Shown here: piece after piece, positions 32,632 to 44,999 of the stretch | How positions within the stretch are numbered: the stretch's first letter is position 1 | Layout: every line of letters begins with the position of its first letter | Source of the DNA: Kingdonia uniflora | Lineage: Eukaryota > Streptophyta > Magnoliopsida > Ranunculales > Circaeasteraceae | Reading direction: 5' to 3' | Assembly (NCBI GenBank): GCA_014058105.1 | Contig: JACGCM010000560.1 | Span: 2,604,001-2,668,000 of the forward strand | Length of the DNA stretch: 64,000 bases | Translations under genes and position numbers: made by a program | Notes under the pieces: generated by a model | What the model saw: the letters and a program-made list of their open reading frames with translations, nothing else | Told to the model about the DNA's origin: nothing | Database searches by the model: none

Positions 32632-35476
32632 CCCTCCTACACTTAAAATAATCTCAACGTCCACATCGGGAACCTTCTTTCACACGACTCTGCAAGGATT
32701 CAATCTTCTGTATCTTCAAGAAACCAACAAATCTCCCGCACTTAGTTCAGAGTACTATATCTTCTTCAGAACTAGCGGATATTAAGCCCAACTGCTAGTC
32801 TCGATGATGAAAACTGGTCTTCACGACTGAACCTTTATTTTTGTCTTTCCAACTAAAGTGCGTGGTGACTGGACCTTCATTCGAATACTGGAGTCTGCCT
32901 TCTCATCTGGATATTGTTCGCGGCCTCATGTCTTCTGATAAATGTATGGACGGTGCTCATTAGCATCGCGTCCTCTGAAATGCGCTGCATCCTGCTGCAA
33001 AGCACCTTCTCCCCTGACACAATGTGAAATGTTGTTGTATTCGACAAACCTAGGGCATCTCCTCTGGACAGCCTGACGAGGATATTTGTTATCCCATTTA
33101 AAAGTGTGCTCACATCCGAGTAGCATAATGCCTTCGCTACTCGAGAGTTCAATCTTCTATGAATCTCAGCATCAAACTTCACTCTTCTTCTTCGAGTGGT
33201 AAGGAGAAAGTCTGCTAAAAAAAAGGGGTAAACTCTCCCCATCTGCTACAGAACACTGCCGCACTCTGAAGCTGCCTGATTGCTCTTTCAAAAAACTCTG
33301 CAAAGGTCTTCAAACTATGTCCGCCCTTCTTACAGACCATCTGGAACACAACATCAAGATGCGGCAATCTAGCCTTACCAGTGTAGAACTGAACTGGTAC
33401 TCATTGTTCACTTGGGCAAGGGAGGGTAGCTCCTAGAAGGTAGCATACTCTCAACAAGACGTGGACCACTCTGTCCTACCACCAACAAAACCATCGAGGT
33501 AGCCTATTAAGGCGCGGATACTCTGATCCCTACCGCCAGCTAACCTTCGAGGTGGTCCGCCATAAAGGCATCCTGTGTGAACTTGTAAAACCCATGAGAC
33601 ATCTATCTGTACAGCCACGTTCTGCTCTACCACTTCGAAGTAGGCCATCATCTAACCAATGTAATGATAGATGGCATCTGCACCATGACTTGGCGGCAGG
33701 AAGGGTGATCGCTACTCTGGCATCACCAAGGTCTCTCAACTTCGGAGGACTCTTATTTGTCTCACTCTCCAAGGTGGACTTCTCAATACCTCTTCTCTGA
33801 CGAGGACTTAACACTGGCACATTAACTAGCCAAACTTTGGTGGTAACGACCTTTGCTGGAACCTGCGTACATCTACGTCACAACTAACAGCTCTTCCCAT
33901 ACTCAATAAGCTCGACGACTGCGTCGAGAATAAAGCTATGACATATAACTGACTGACTGCTGAAGTGTTTATCCATCTCTTCATCCCTACTCGATCCTGA
34001 GTACTTGGGGAACTTGGGAACAAGATACTGTCACTACACATGTCGCCCTGAGCTCGTTGGCATGCCATTTCCAATTGCTATCAAACTCACAAAGACCAAC
34101 CTTCATACCGTCGTAATTATCTTTAAACTGAAGCGTAGCCATTCTCTGCCTCTTGAACTAGCTTCTACAAATGCAGCCAACTCTAATCGATCACTGGGAT
34201 GTGGTCTTCTAAAGATACTCCATCAATACAAATAATGAATGAGGCACAGGAACACTGATCCCTACCGTCAACCACCAAGTGATAAGGAATTGGAAAACTA
34301 ACATCCAATTCCGCTCAGGATCTTTCATCCTAGAACATTCTTCCATCTGAGATCATGTCTGAGGTATCCTGCACAACTGACTGTAGCTCAACTCTGTTCT
34401 GCGATAACTACGTAACTTACTAACCTTTGGAAACGTGAGTCTTCACTCATCTGTGAGCTTAAAATGACCCAGAACCATCTTGTGGAATAACATGGATCAA
34501 CATGGCTAGAGCACTCGAACGCTGACAAACCTAAAACTCACTACGGAGTCAGAGAACAAGCATCACTCAGCAACTTGCCTTCTTTGAGTGAGAAAAGCAG
34601 TGTCATGTGTAACTAGGGACCAACTGCGGACAAGCGACACCCCAACTTGGGGATCACAGTTCATGTCGAGTAACAACCAGAAACTTTATCCTTGACTTCT
34701 ACCTGACGATATTACAGTGTGCAAACTTGGGACCCAAACCATGTCTTTATCTCTTACTTCATGCCGTTTCAACATCGACTCATGACATTCACCTCCGAAA
34801 CGCCTATGTCCAACTCTGGACAATCAAAACGATTATCAAACAGGATTTTCTTCAATCTTTTATAGACACTAAGGAATTCCAACCAAACCAAGCTTCGCGG
34901 CTTCTACACAAAAGTACTCGACAACTGACACCATATCGATCTCTGCTGAGGGGCATCGTCCTTGATCACAACTATTACTAAACTTTGCAGTACGTATGCG
35001 GACCGAATGCAATAACAACCTGCTAGATTGCTCTACTACTATTCTTCATAGAGCATCTACTATACTGACCAGCCTTCTAGAGACAACCAGTAATATAGAT
35101 CATCGCGTCCAACTCAAATATCAATCCTTCCTCTTGGCGTCATTGTCCAAAGCAAACTTAAATTGAGAAATATCGCGCTCAGATATGGAGCCTTCATCCT
35201 ACTTCCAATATTAACCAACATGTAAGCAACTCACTCTTTAAGCGTTCGCAGCGGTGCTTGGATCATCTGTACGGAGCAACTACGGCTCTGGAAATAACAA
35301 TTACCAAATAGGTATCCCATACTACCAACTTGGGAATCATCACTATAATCTGCTCTGACAGACGTATGCACAATCGATCTACACTCTGACAAACAAACGC
35401 CCAACAAGCCTTGCTCGAATAAGCCTAAAACAAACTAGTCTAGCTCTGATAGATGTAGGCACAATCCATCTATATT

Positions 35477-35490
35477 CTGCTCTGATACCA
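35477..35490 (-). other. Primer-binding site, initiator-Met type
   Basis: TGGTATCAGAGCAG on the minus strand, two bases after the LTR end at 35,493. It fixes the orientation of the element as minus. Confidence 0.85.
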
Positions 35491-35492
35491 TC

Positions 35493-36304
35493 TGTCACGG
35501 CCCAGCCCGGGTTTGCCTCAACAGTGCCCGGAGCACAATAAAATAAGAGACCGTGCAGCGTACACGCACGTGTTGTCAGCGCGTACCAGCCATCTTCACG
35601 GGCGCGGGGCACCAGTGGAATATAACTCACGAATGCTAGAGCGACATTCGAATAATCCTGAATACTCGTGAGGGGCCATCGAATATGCATTCGGTATAGG
35701 CAACAATGCTGAAGGTTCTCTCAATAATCATTACAGCGCAATCCTTCGTAACACATACGAGGTACGGAAAGCACACCAGTGCCGTAGCGGATCAGGGTAG
35801 TTTAATATGCCAGTTTCAAGATAAGGGACTCTTATATGAAGGGGCGATGAGCTTGGACTATTTATATTGTCCATCCGTAAGGGGCAGTGCATCTCGAGTA
35901 GCCTGTGGGGCTTAGCGGCGCCATATAAAGCCCTATTTGGAAAAAGTGGCCCGCATTACGAGGCAATATCCCCTAGCCTACCCTAGGCCTAGGAGAACTC
36001 ATGACTATCCCTTGTAGATAGTCCATGAGTTGGGGTCCTTGATGACCAAGCATTAAAGCTCTTTTAGTCATGGGAAGGATTGGACCAAGGTTCCTCCTTA
36101 ATATAGCTACTAAGTAAATAGTTAAATTCCAAAAGAAAACGTTAAAATTGGAGACGAAGCGTACTGGCCCTTTTCGCCCTCTTAACTGAATCCGTTTTCG
36201 ACGAAACTTAGTGTGCAGCTATATTAGGATATAAAGAACATATATCCAAGGTCAGATCTCAAAATGCTCAGGTAGATTTGCCCGGCGTTCGGTAGGCCGT
36301 CACA
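35493..36304 (-). repeat. 5' LTR of the 4.5-kb element
   Basis: 812 bp, ending GGCCGTCACA before the ATGAT duplication. TATAAATA on minus at 35,859-35,866 is a possible promoter. Confidence 0.88.
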
Positions 36305-36309
36305 ATGAT

Positions 36310-37000
36310 TGTGTACCTTTTCAATTCAAATACACCAGACTAACCAATCACCATTAAACCTCTCTTCCTACTACTTCTTTGACTCAACTTTCTGATCTTT
36401 AAAGAACTCTCAAATACTTGTTCAGTTTCTATACAAATAAGTTATTGGGTGAACACCAGAGACGTTCACAAGCAGTAATAACAGTCAGTTTAGCTAGGCT
36501 GGTCAGTTTTTCTAGCCATATATATCCCCATCGTCAGTGTTAAATAACTCGCTCCCTGCAAACTCTTGAGATATATCTTACACCAATTCCATTAAATGAA
36601 GACTAGTTGGACTATCTGAACCTTTCTCAGTAAAGTCATCGTTCGCACTAACCGCTGGATTTAGTTTGGTGATAGGTTTGAGACTAGTAATTTTGTTGAC
36701 ACCGGCCTTAACTAGCAGACTACCACCTGTGACCCCAGTTCATTATCTTCATTTTAGATAACCCTTGAATCGCAGTCAATCTTGAAGCACGACCCTGTTT
36801 ATCATTCCTTTGGCACAAACTTATGAAGCATTCCATACATAGTTTAGCTTCATCATTCTTCAACTTTCCAATCCAACCCACATACCCAATCAAACAAAAC
36901 AACAAAACCCAACATAGAAATACATAATCAAAGTTTATTCTCCAGTTTTCATTTATCGAATCTCACCAAACCTATGAGGTGAATTGGGTTTTTTTTAACT
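36310..37000 (-). other. Unassigned part of the outer CACTA
   Basis: Continues the sequence interrupted at 31,821. A minus-strand open stretch (36,720-36,905) starts MLFCLIGYVGWIGKLKND and is not recognised. This may be the 5' side of the captured invertase gene or CACTA intron. Confidence 0.3.
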
Positions 37001-37035
37001 AAATGAAATCTAATTTAATGAATATTTTTTGCTTT

Positions 37036-37874
37036 TCAATGATAAGAGATAAGACTAATTATGTGATTTAAATGAAAATACAAATGTAACTCTAGTGTGT
37101 GAATATAAATCTTGCCACTTTTTCCACTACAAGAGCTGTGGGGAAGGTCCCACCCGTCACTGCGAGTATGGCCAACTAAGAAGGAATCTGATCTTGTCGT
37201 AGTTAGATCCACTTCCATCTATCAATTACATATAGAAGATCACTTAGTCATCATCGATCATAAATAAATAGATAATGTCAAAACTGTAATCAAAGCTAAC
37301 CATTTCATCAGCTACTCTGAATACCCCCATTCTTCCAGTCGTATGAGGGGTTACCATCTTTAAGCTATTTATCTTGTTCATTTCCCGACTAGCTTTAACT
37401 TATTATGTAGAAGTAAGGTCGACAAATCGAACCCATTTTTCAGGTTTAGTCTTGCTTGGGCGGGTCTTCTTCGATGCTTCATCTGTATCCCACTCATCGT
37501 ACTTTTTCCTAAGTATTTTCTTTCCATTTCTCCACAAGTTATTAGTTGATCTCATAAGTTTTCTTTTTACCGCTTCAGGAAGTACATATTCTTCTTGTAA
37601 TTAGTACAAGGTATAATCATTAACGAAATAGCGACATTGATTCAATACACGAAGAATAACAACACAAGTTTTCACTTACACATATTATCTAGTCAAACAG
37701 TATCTTTGAATCTATTAGGAACAGCGGGCCAATCTGAATAATATGAGGGATATGTTCTCCCACTAAATTTCCCAAACGAGACATAAATTTTGTTGAATTA
37801 TTTCCAACAACATGCCCTAGCAACGATAACTTCAGAGGTATCATTATTTTTGATGAATCTACGGAGAAAATCAA
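37036..37874 (-). pseudogene. Transposase_24-type protein of the outer CACTA
   Basis: Minus-strand pieces: 37,689-37,874 reads LSLLGHVVGNNSTKFMSRLG then LVGEHIP, typical of the second protein of plant En/Spm elements. About 37,400-37,600 reads NLWRNGKKILRKKYDEWDTD and KTRPSKTEKWVRFVDL, matching the LW--WK-LKKKYY and W--LV segments of that family. 37,036-37,218 holds a further short piece. Different frames and introns separate them. In En/Spm the equivalent protein binds subterminal repeats. Confidence 0.6.
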
Positions 37875-38387
37875 GTATTAAGAAGGCAAATTTTTGGAAG
37901 TCTTATAACTTCATGATTTAAGGTAAAAATAAAGAATAATAACATACTACTAAGCATCATTAGGTCATATCTACTAAGCCCAAAATAGTAAATAAAGTAT
38001 CATAGAACTACCTCCACCTGATGTAGCAGAATGCTCATACAATCCCCCAACCGGTATAGGCAAAGGCTCCAAAGGGTTTGATGTGGATGGTGTCGATTGT
38101 GATGGTGATATCATCCTAAAACCAAACAAAAGTATATAAGAAATTAATACCACAAATAAAACATCTACACAATACCAAAAAGCAAGCTAGAATTAGTAAG
38201 CATTATATGAGAGAATTAATATTGGGAGGGGGGGGGGGGGGGAATGAAATGCAATATAAAAAAATAGATAAAAACAACTACCAAAAAGAAAAAACTCATT
38301 CCATGTGTTGGATATATAACAAGTTTGGCAAATTGGCGAAAGATAAAGTTCACGTTTTAAATACAACTATGATATAAATAGAACTTT

Positions 38388-38918
38388 CTACATCCACGAT
38401 CCTTCAGTAATTTCTTCATCTTCATCTACGTTCTCATTTATTAATCCCATCATTGAAGAAGTAAAAGGATTTCCTGTCTCAAAAAATAATGGTTCCTCAT
38501 ACGCGTCAATGTCCTTATCTAATCTTTTTGGAGAATCAATTACTATAGACCAATCAGTCATTGTTGGATCTTGACAATAGAAGACTTGCAAAGCTTGAGA
38601 TGTGAGAAAATATGGCTCATCGTCGACCTTTGAGTTTCCATTTAACTTTTTTAAGTTCACAAAAGTTAAATTAGCTTCAGCGTCAAATGTACATCCATTA
38701 ACTTTATCTTCAACCTGCAGCCAATCACAATAGAATACTATTTGGGGAAAACTATAATAATCTAGTTCGATAATTTCCTTTACAACCCCATAGTATATGG
38801 TTTCTGCTTTACGTGGACTTAAATCTCTTACACTAGAAACAAAATTGGTCATCACTTTCATCTTAACCCCACTATTTTGTGTTGTCTTGCAAGATTCAGA
38901 GTCTGTTGTACAAAGCAC
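38388..38918 (-). pseudogene. DUF4216 domain of the outer CACTA transposase
   Basis: An open stretch of 176 codons with YYGVVKEIIELDYYSFPQIV FYCDW, then NLKKLNGNSKVDDEPYFLTS QALQVFYCQDP and WSIVIDSPKR. This is the C-terminal DUF4216 region that follows Tnp2 and DUF4218 in plant CACTA transposases. It is separated from them by the inner CACTA at 38,991-47,487. The frame is intact here, but the rest of the protein is broken. Confidence 0.85.
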
Positions 38919-39764
38919 AAATCCATTTACGTGATAGTTTTACATGATATCACTTTAAAGCTCAGCCCGTCAACTAATCTTTTCAGTGTACACTACAACA
39001 AATACGGGTTTTTACGTCATTAAAAAAATGACGTAAAAGGGATTTAACGTCATTTGTACAAATGACGTCGAAGGCGATGACGTTGAAAGGTAGGGACTAA
39101 CAATGTCATCAAATAAGTGACGAGGAAAGATATTCATTAATGTCATTAATTAAGTGGCGTATAAGGGGTTTCAAAAAATGATGTTATTGATAGAAATTCC
39201 GGTGGCCAACCGGCTAATGTATTCTATTGACGTCATTAAAAAATGACGTAGTTGAAATCTTTTAACGTCATATTTGAAGTGACGTGGTAGCATTTTCATA
39301 TATCAACAATGACATTTTTAAAATGACGTCAATACCTCAAAAAATACAAAAAAATAATAATAATAAATCAAATGTTGTCAATTCATAGCCCTGTCCTCCT
39401 CTCTACATGACCACCAACCATATTCTATAAAAAGGTAAAAATATTTTACTAAATTATATTACTTTCATTCAATATAATGTGTTTGAACTTAATCACTTCA
39501 TTATTTGAGTTACAGAGTTAAATCACTGGTAAACTTAACCAATACACAAAAAACAAATAAAACAACCATACAGAAGGGTTTTGGATGTTTCACTGCCAGA
39601 ATGCTTACAGCCTTTGTGTGTTTCTACTAATCTGAATTAATTTATAAACCTGTCAAAGCATATAAATTAAACATTAGCTTTGTAAATGTGAGTACACAAT
39701 AAGATGTTTGTAATTGTAAGAGAAAAGAAAATAATACAAAACAATATCAAAATACCTATTTGCT

Positions 39765-41200
39765 TAAAGGATTCCACCTCCGTGACAATTATACATTGAT
39801 AACTGTTTGTTGGTTGTGTCAAGCGCCCTTTCCCTTTCATTTTCACGAACTCAACCTTAGTTATTTCCTTGTATAATCTATGGCCAATAGTTGAATCTCC
39901 ATCATACCTTAAAATACGTAAATGAAAAGAATCAATGCATCTAATGTTAATAACTTTATGAAGATAAACAAAGAGAAAAATTGTGTACCAATAAGCAGTT
40001 CCTTTTCCATCTTCTTCCGTACTCTCTTTGTGGAAAATAGAAACTCCATATCCTTCCTTAATTGCATCATTAAAATTGTGTACCAGTAATCAATGCACCT
40101 ACTTAGTATCTGTTGAGTTGGGCTTTAGCTTCTAGCAAGGGCAGACATCCTACTTCTTCTACAAGAGTAAATTTCATAGAAGCTTTACAATTCTTCAAGC
40201 TTGTTTCAATTGTGATTCCCTGAGCAACAGTACTACACCGATAAATTAAAGCAACTGCAACTACTAATGAAATATGCTCGCTAAGTTATTAAGAAAATCA
40301 AGTACACCAACATTATATAACTGTTTGATCTTACCTAAGACCTGGATCCGTTAAGTCATCATCATCGAAAAGAAATGGGCAGGAAAACTCGTAATCGTCA
40401 AACTCATCTTGGAAAGGCAACCTACTAGAGCTCCTGGAAAATAAAACCCTTGACGAACTAGTTGACGATATTTTTGCACTTACCTCCTTAGTATCTAGCT
40501 TTAGCACTCCAGAAATTTAGGGGTTAGCAAGCTCACCTGCTTAGTATCTGCTTACACCATTACTCCTAACCATTCCACCATCTAAATAGAGGGCTCCTTC
40601 ACTTATACATGGAAGGGCAAGTTGCATTTCTGACATGGTCTTATATACTTGCACACGTGAGAAAAGGCTATAAAAGAGAGTTTCCAGTAGCCCATGACCG
40701 TTGATTGTTAGACAAGACAGGTTAATACTTTCTAAATTAATCATATTCACAGTAAATCCAAGAAAACCATGTGGACACTCTCCAGTGGGTAATCTTGGCT
40801 TCAAAAGAGCAAGCCTTCGTTGTGGGTCATTGGCCACAAAATCACCAACATAATAAGGTCTACAAAAGAAGGGAGGAAAATTTATTAGGGGGTAAGAAAT
40901 ATTTACATGTTTCTAGACATAAAATAACAGTATCTTGTATGTATTAGTATTAGAGTGAAATTAAGAAACACACAGTAGAAAGTACTTTCTCAAACTACAA
41001 AAAATTCTTACCTTAATTCTTCTAGCCAAATTACTACATATCTGCCATCCATGGGCCTCCTTATAGAAGGCCTGAGCATGTGAAGACCAATACTCTTATT
41101 GATTCATCCTTCCTTGTCATAGGTTTCAAGAGCTTTAATACCATTCAATGTCTTGCACAGAATTGCCATCATAGTGTCCACTCCTACATTCTCTTAGCCT
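39765..41200 (-). pseudogene. SMC-hinge protein fragment (DMS3/GMI1-like)
   Basis: Spliced minus-strand pieces. The first (41,090-41,190) reads VDTMMAILCKTLNGIKALET. The second (about 41,010-41,080) reads SIGLHMLRPSIRRPMDGRYV VIWLEEL with a GTAAG donor. The third (40,541-40,850) reads [19 protein letters not shown], then [17 protein letters not shown] and [12 protein letters not shown]. This matches the flexible-hinge domain of plant SMC-like proteins such as DMS3 (RNA-directed DNA methylation) and GMI1 (DNA repair). Further exons follow to 39,765 (DGDSTIGHRLYKEITKV). Stops are present (for example after VSRY at 40,541). It is a captured partial copy, not a working gene. Confidence 0.75.
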
Positions 41201-41599
41201 TCATATTAACAACCGAAAGAGAAGCATGTCAATAAAAATACCACCATTAAACGCTATAGGTCTATGTAACTCTTATTTTTGACTAACCTGATAAGGCATG
41301 TCAATAAAGTATTACTTCAAGCATTAAACAATAAACGTCACGATACAAAAGTAAGGGCAAAAATGGAATCTGGAACGAGGATGTAATTTGCACAATGATG
41401 TATGTCCCAGGTATTTCTATATTTAATACACTTGAAGCAGTCCTATTTTGTCAGCTCAAACTGTAGTTTTTCATTGAAAGATACCTTCTATTATCACATG
41501 TCGCTGCAAAATGCTATCCCGCAAAATAGTTGCTATGCAAAAGAGATCCCCCCGCTCATGCTGCTTCAGCAAGAAAATATTTTTGTAAATTTACTGTTT

Positions 41600-43560
41600 T
41601 TCACCTCCAACCCAGCGCCTGCCTTATACCAGTATAAATGAGTCCTAAGGACCTCCCAGTTAAGCAAACCAGAAAGAATGATATGGCACTGCTGATCTTT
41701 TCAACAGCAGATCTAATGAAAGGCATTGTGATATCAGAGAACTCAAGAAGCAACCTGAAGTAGTACCGCCAGCCACTCAAAGCTCTAAGTTCCATGTACG
41801 TTTTACAGGGACGGACAATTGTTTGATTGCAATAGAACATAATGACGGTAATGTTGATGCACGTTTGTTGAAGATAAGCTTCTTCCACCATGACCTTTCT
41901 TCAGACTGGTTTATGTCTGGTCGCTCAAGTGGTTGGATTTGAAAGGTCCACAAGTCAAAACGGTCCTCATACATTGAAACAATGGACTCAATATTCTGGT
42001 GCAGCCACCGATCCAATGCAACCTCGTTTCGTAATCTTTGAAGGGCTCGGGTTGACAATGAACACAAATCTAAACCCAGTCGGCTCATTTCACTCGACAT
42101 GTCACTGTCAACGGAAATAAGCTCTAAATAAAGGCCTGTGATTCCATCTGACAAAGTAATCACGAGATCTTCTAAGATGTCAACCCCATGTTGCACAAGA
42201 AACTTTAGGTCATAGCAGCTTCCCTCCCTGATAGAACCAAATCTGAGATAGAACAGTAAATCTTCACATATATCATCTTTGCTCGACTATTTAATGTTTT
42301 GCAAAATAGTGTCTTCGTCTTTCAGCTTCCTAAAAGTCGTAGAAAGAAGTGCCTTGTCATGTTTCCTGCTCTCCAGATAAAGTTCCTCTTCTAGCCATAC
42401 AAGGCATACTGACTTACCACATTTCTTTATAATTTCTACAACAAGTCCCGACTGATTGTCCTTATTTACAGTTTCATAGCTTTCTGAAATATTACTGACC
42501 TCTTTTTCCAGCTGTTGCAAAGTTGCCTGAAACAGTCGTAATCGAGGAATCTCAGCAATGGCATACAAACTAAAGGGAAGTTTTTCACTGTTTTTTTCAC
42601 GTTGATCAACTTTTCTATTTAAATTATCATCCTGTATAACAGCATTTATTGCAATCATGAGTTTCCTTCACACTTCATCCCATACATACATTGGGTTGAA
42701 TTCACTGCTCATATCACTACCCAAAGATGTAAGATTAGCAGTAACAGCATCATAGTTTGAGACGATCTGTCTCGAACTAGAATAAGCTTTCTGTGACGGT
42801 ATTATTCCAGCCATATATGTAAGAAATACACCGATAATCAGTAGTAAGTCATCAACAACAGGTGTCCAATTTGAGGGTGTAACTTTCTCAAGATCCATCA
42901 AAGTCCCCAAGCAACAACTCGAGAAGCTTCTTTGATACTCATAGGTCGTCTCAAAAGTGGGGCAGTAGGTGTTGGATTTTCCATCTATACCGGCACTACT
43001 CTTTACTTTGTCGTCTGGTTCACGAGCACACATGTTAATAGGTCATATAGGTGTAATTGGTTGTGCCAAATTGTTACACCAAGTTAAGGTAGGTGGGACC
43101 TAGTGTTACTCTTTATTAGGGCTTGAGGGTATAATGGGAAGACCACTCAAACCCTATCAATTTAAATAGAGAGGAAGTCCCTCTTAGAGGCTATACTACA
43201 GAAAACCATCCCATTGAGGTCTGCAACCAATCTAAGGGAAGACTCCACTCAAGAACAGGTGATTAAACAGAGAGCAGGAAATCAGGTTAGTAGAATCATA
43301 TTAATCTTTGATATATTGATCATAGTGATTGTACTTTATTCCTACAGTAGGAACACTGAACACATAGTTTTTTCGCGATGAGAGCTGAGTAATAACTGAA
43401 AATTTTCCATATGATGGCTTTCTGCAACTGTGTAGGATAGGAGTGAAGCTACTCAGTTTATAGAAACTTCTTTGCAACGGTAATTTAGAACACGGAGGCA
43501 CACTAGCATACTCTGCCATTAAGTAAACCCTATTGCCGCTCCTAGAAATCAATGCATTGT
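41600..43560 (-). pseudogene. Captured plant gene, probable plastid membrane protein
   Basis: The first piece (43,301-43,552) is Ser/Arg-rich and poor in acids (KLPLQRSFYKLSSFTPILHS), like a transit peptide. The main part runs 43,033 to 41,601 almost without interruption. It has one hydrophobic helix (DDLLLIIGVFLTYMAGIIP), a long charged helical region (LRNEVALDRWLHQNIESIVS), a W-rich segment (SWWKKLIF) and two further membrane stretches (ALSGWRYYFRLLLEFSDI; AISFFLVCLTGRSLGLIYTG). Stops lie near 42,666 and 42,286, with one frameshift near 41,830. I believe it is a conserved plant chloroplast protein of unknown function but cannot name it. Confidence 0.6.
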
Positions 43561-44209
43561 TGACCTGCTAACATAAAACATCCTTGCACCCATTTAAATT
43601 ATTGTTGTTACCGCGTTGCAAAAACAATTCAAAGAAAAGATTGAGAAATGGAGCTAATTAGGGTTTCGTAGTTTCAAATTTGGGAAGCCCAGAAGATATT
43701 TATGGAGTTGAAATGTGGGAGAATCGAGAGGATTAGATGTGTATGCTCATGGTTTGTTTTTGAAATAAATTGTGAAATACATGTTTAAAAATATCAAATC
43801 ATACCAGGGCATAAAGGCTAGATGATGCTTTAAGCTGCCTTGATAATCATGAACCCTAAGAATGGAATCAACATGTAGCCAGATTAGAACAACCAATAAT
43901 AAAAATAATATTACAAGTAGAGACACAATAAAGAACTAAATAGCCAGAGTATGAAAGGCAACAACCAAGTCACCAAATTTGTCCACTTTATAACATGTTA
44001 TATGAAATTTGTCCATTTTATAACATGTTATATGAAAGAAGTTTATGCAGCAGCCTAATATGTAAAAGTCTAAAATAAAATAAAGGAGTATGTAGAAGCA
44101 TACATTAAGGGTGGTGTTTTGTTTTCTTCGCAAATTGTTTTCTTAGTTTCCTTTTCTTTTTTTTGCCATGGAAATAACTCAAAAACATATATTTATGCCT
44201 TAACATTTA

Positions 44210-44730
44210 GATCAATATGAAGAGAGTATGACAGATAAAGCTTACAATAACCACCATCATAGATGTAATGTCCCTCTAAAGCTTCTTTAGTGACTGCAAC
44301 AGCTATGAGGTCTGAAAACAGGAATTAATTAACAAGTGGTTAGCAGGATAAAACTAGCAGTTGATGAGCATAAATATATATAAAGGTATACAACTACAGT
44401 ATAGAAGAACAAGAAGAACATAATATGATATCAAGATATAGCAAACAATAATCGTACCAAGGTATTGAACTAGCGTCTGCATTCCACCATTTTTTTTCTT
44501 CCAAATATAACAATTTTTTGGACAGTACCAAATACCGAGAATACCTAAAATAGTCAAAACCTACATCATTTATCAGATGCAAGTATGCATAAAAATGTCC
44601 TTAAAACTAGACCAGGAAGAAAAAAATTACCGTGTGAAGGACATCCACAGTGACAACATATTATAAATTTTCAATTGAAGCAAGGAGCACATTACTCTCA
44701 GGTTCTTTTTTCTTTCCATCGAAAGGGACC
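44210..44730 (-). pseudogene. PTB-type RNA-binding protein fragment
   Basis: Three minus-strand exon pieces. 44,630-44,720 reads EPESNVLLASIEN and VTVDVLH. 44,460-44,560 reads VFSVFGTVQKIVIF and, after a small frameshift in a run of A, KNGGMQTLVQYL. 44,220-44,295 reads AVTKEALEGHYIYDGGYCKL YLSY. This is an RRM of plant polypyrimidine-tract-binding proteins, including the RNP-like NVLLASIEN and the ALEGH-IYDGGYCKL-SYS signature. The first piece is followed by a GT donor and the last is preceded by TTTTCAG. PTB proteins regulate splicing. Only one RRM is present, so it is a captured fragment. Confidence 0.75.
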
Positions 44731-44999
44731 TAATAGAGATTGGATATAAACATTTGGAAGTGAAAATTGCAAGCAAAACATCAATAGATGCAGGAAATGT
44801 GCTCAATCTAAGAAAAAATATCTGTATCCTGCCCTTGATTATAGAAGGATTCACATGAAGGTAAAGATTTGTGTAGTTCCTACATGACAAACAATGTCCA
44901 AATATATATATATATTAGAAATAAACAATAAAAAATTTATTCTCAAGCAAGAAATAAGAGCATTGATGGAAGTGTTCAAATTAACATCAACAGACGACA

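Larger units (their letters stand above)
31822..36304 (-). mobile_element. Non-autonomous LTR retrotransposon, 4.5 kb
   Basis: Two LTRs of about 810 bp (31,822-32,631 and 35,493-36,304) start TGTCA-GGCC and end GGCCGTCACA (left copy CATA). The target duplication ATGAT lies at 31,817-31,821 and 36,305-36,309. The PBS is on the minus strand, so the element reads leftward. The interior of 2.86 kb has several short open stretches (for example minus 32,877-33,242 and 33,530-33,820) but I recognise no gag, RT or integrase. The LTR sequence (TGTCACGGCCCAGCCCGG) suggests a Ty3/gypsy origin. Confidence 0.88.

Noticed and set aside
37125..37140. CACTACAAGAGCTGTGG as a CACTA terminus
   Set aside because: It lies inside the coding region of the second CACTA protein, and no inverted partner or target triplet was found.
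38228..38242. G run as a functional quadruplex
   Set aside because: A single homopolymer run in transposon DNA. Nothing else supports a role.
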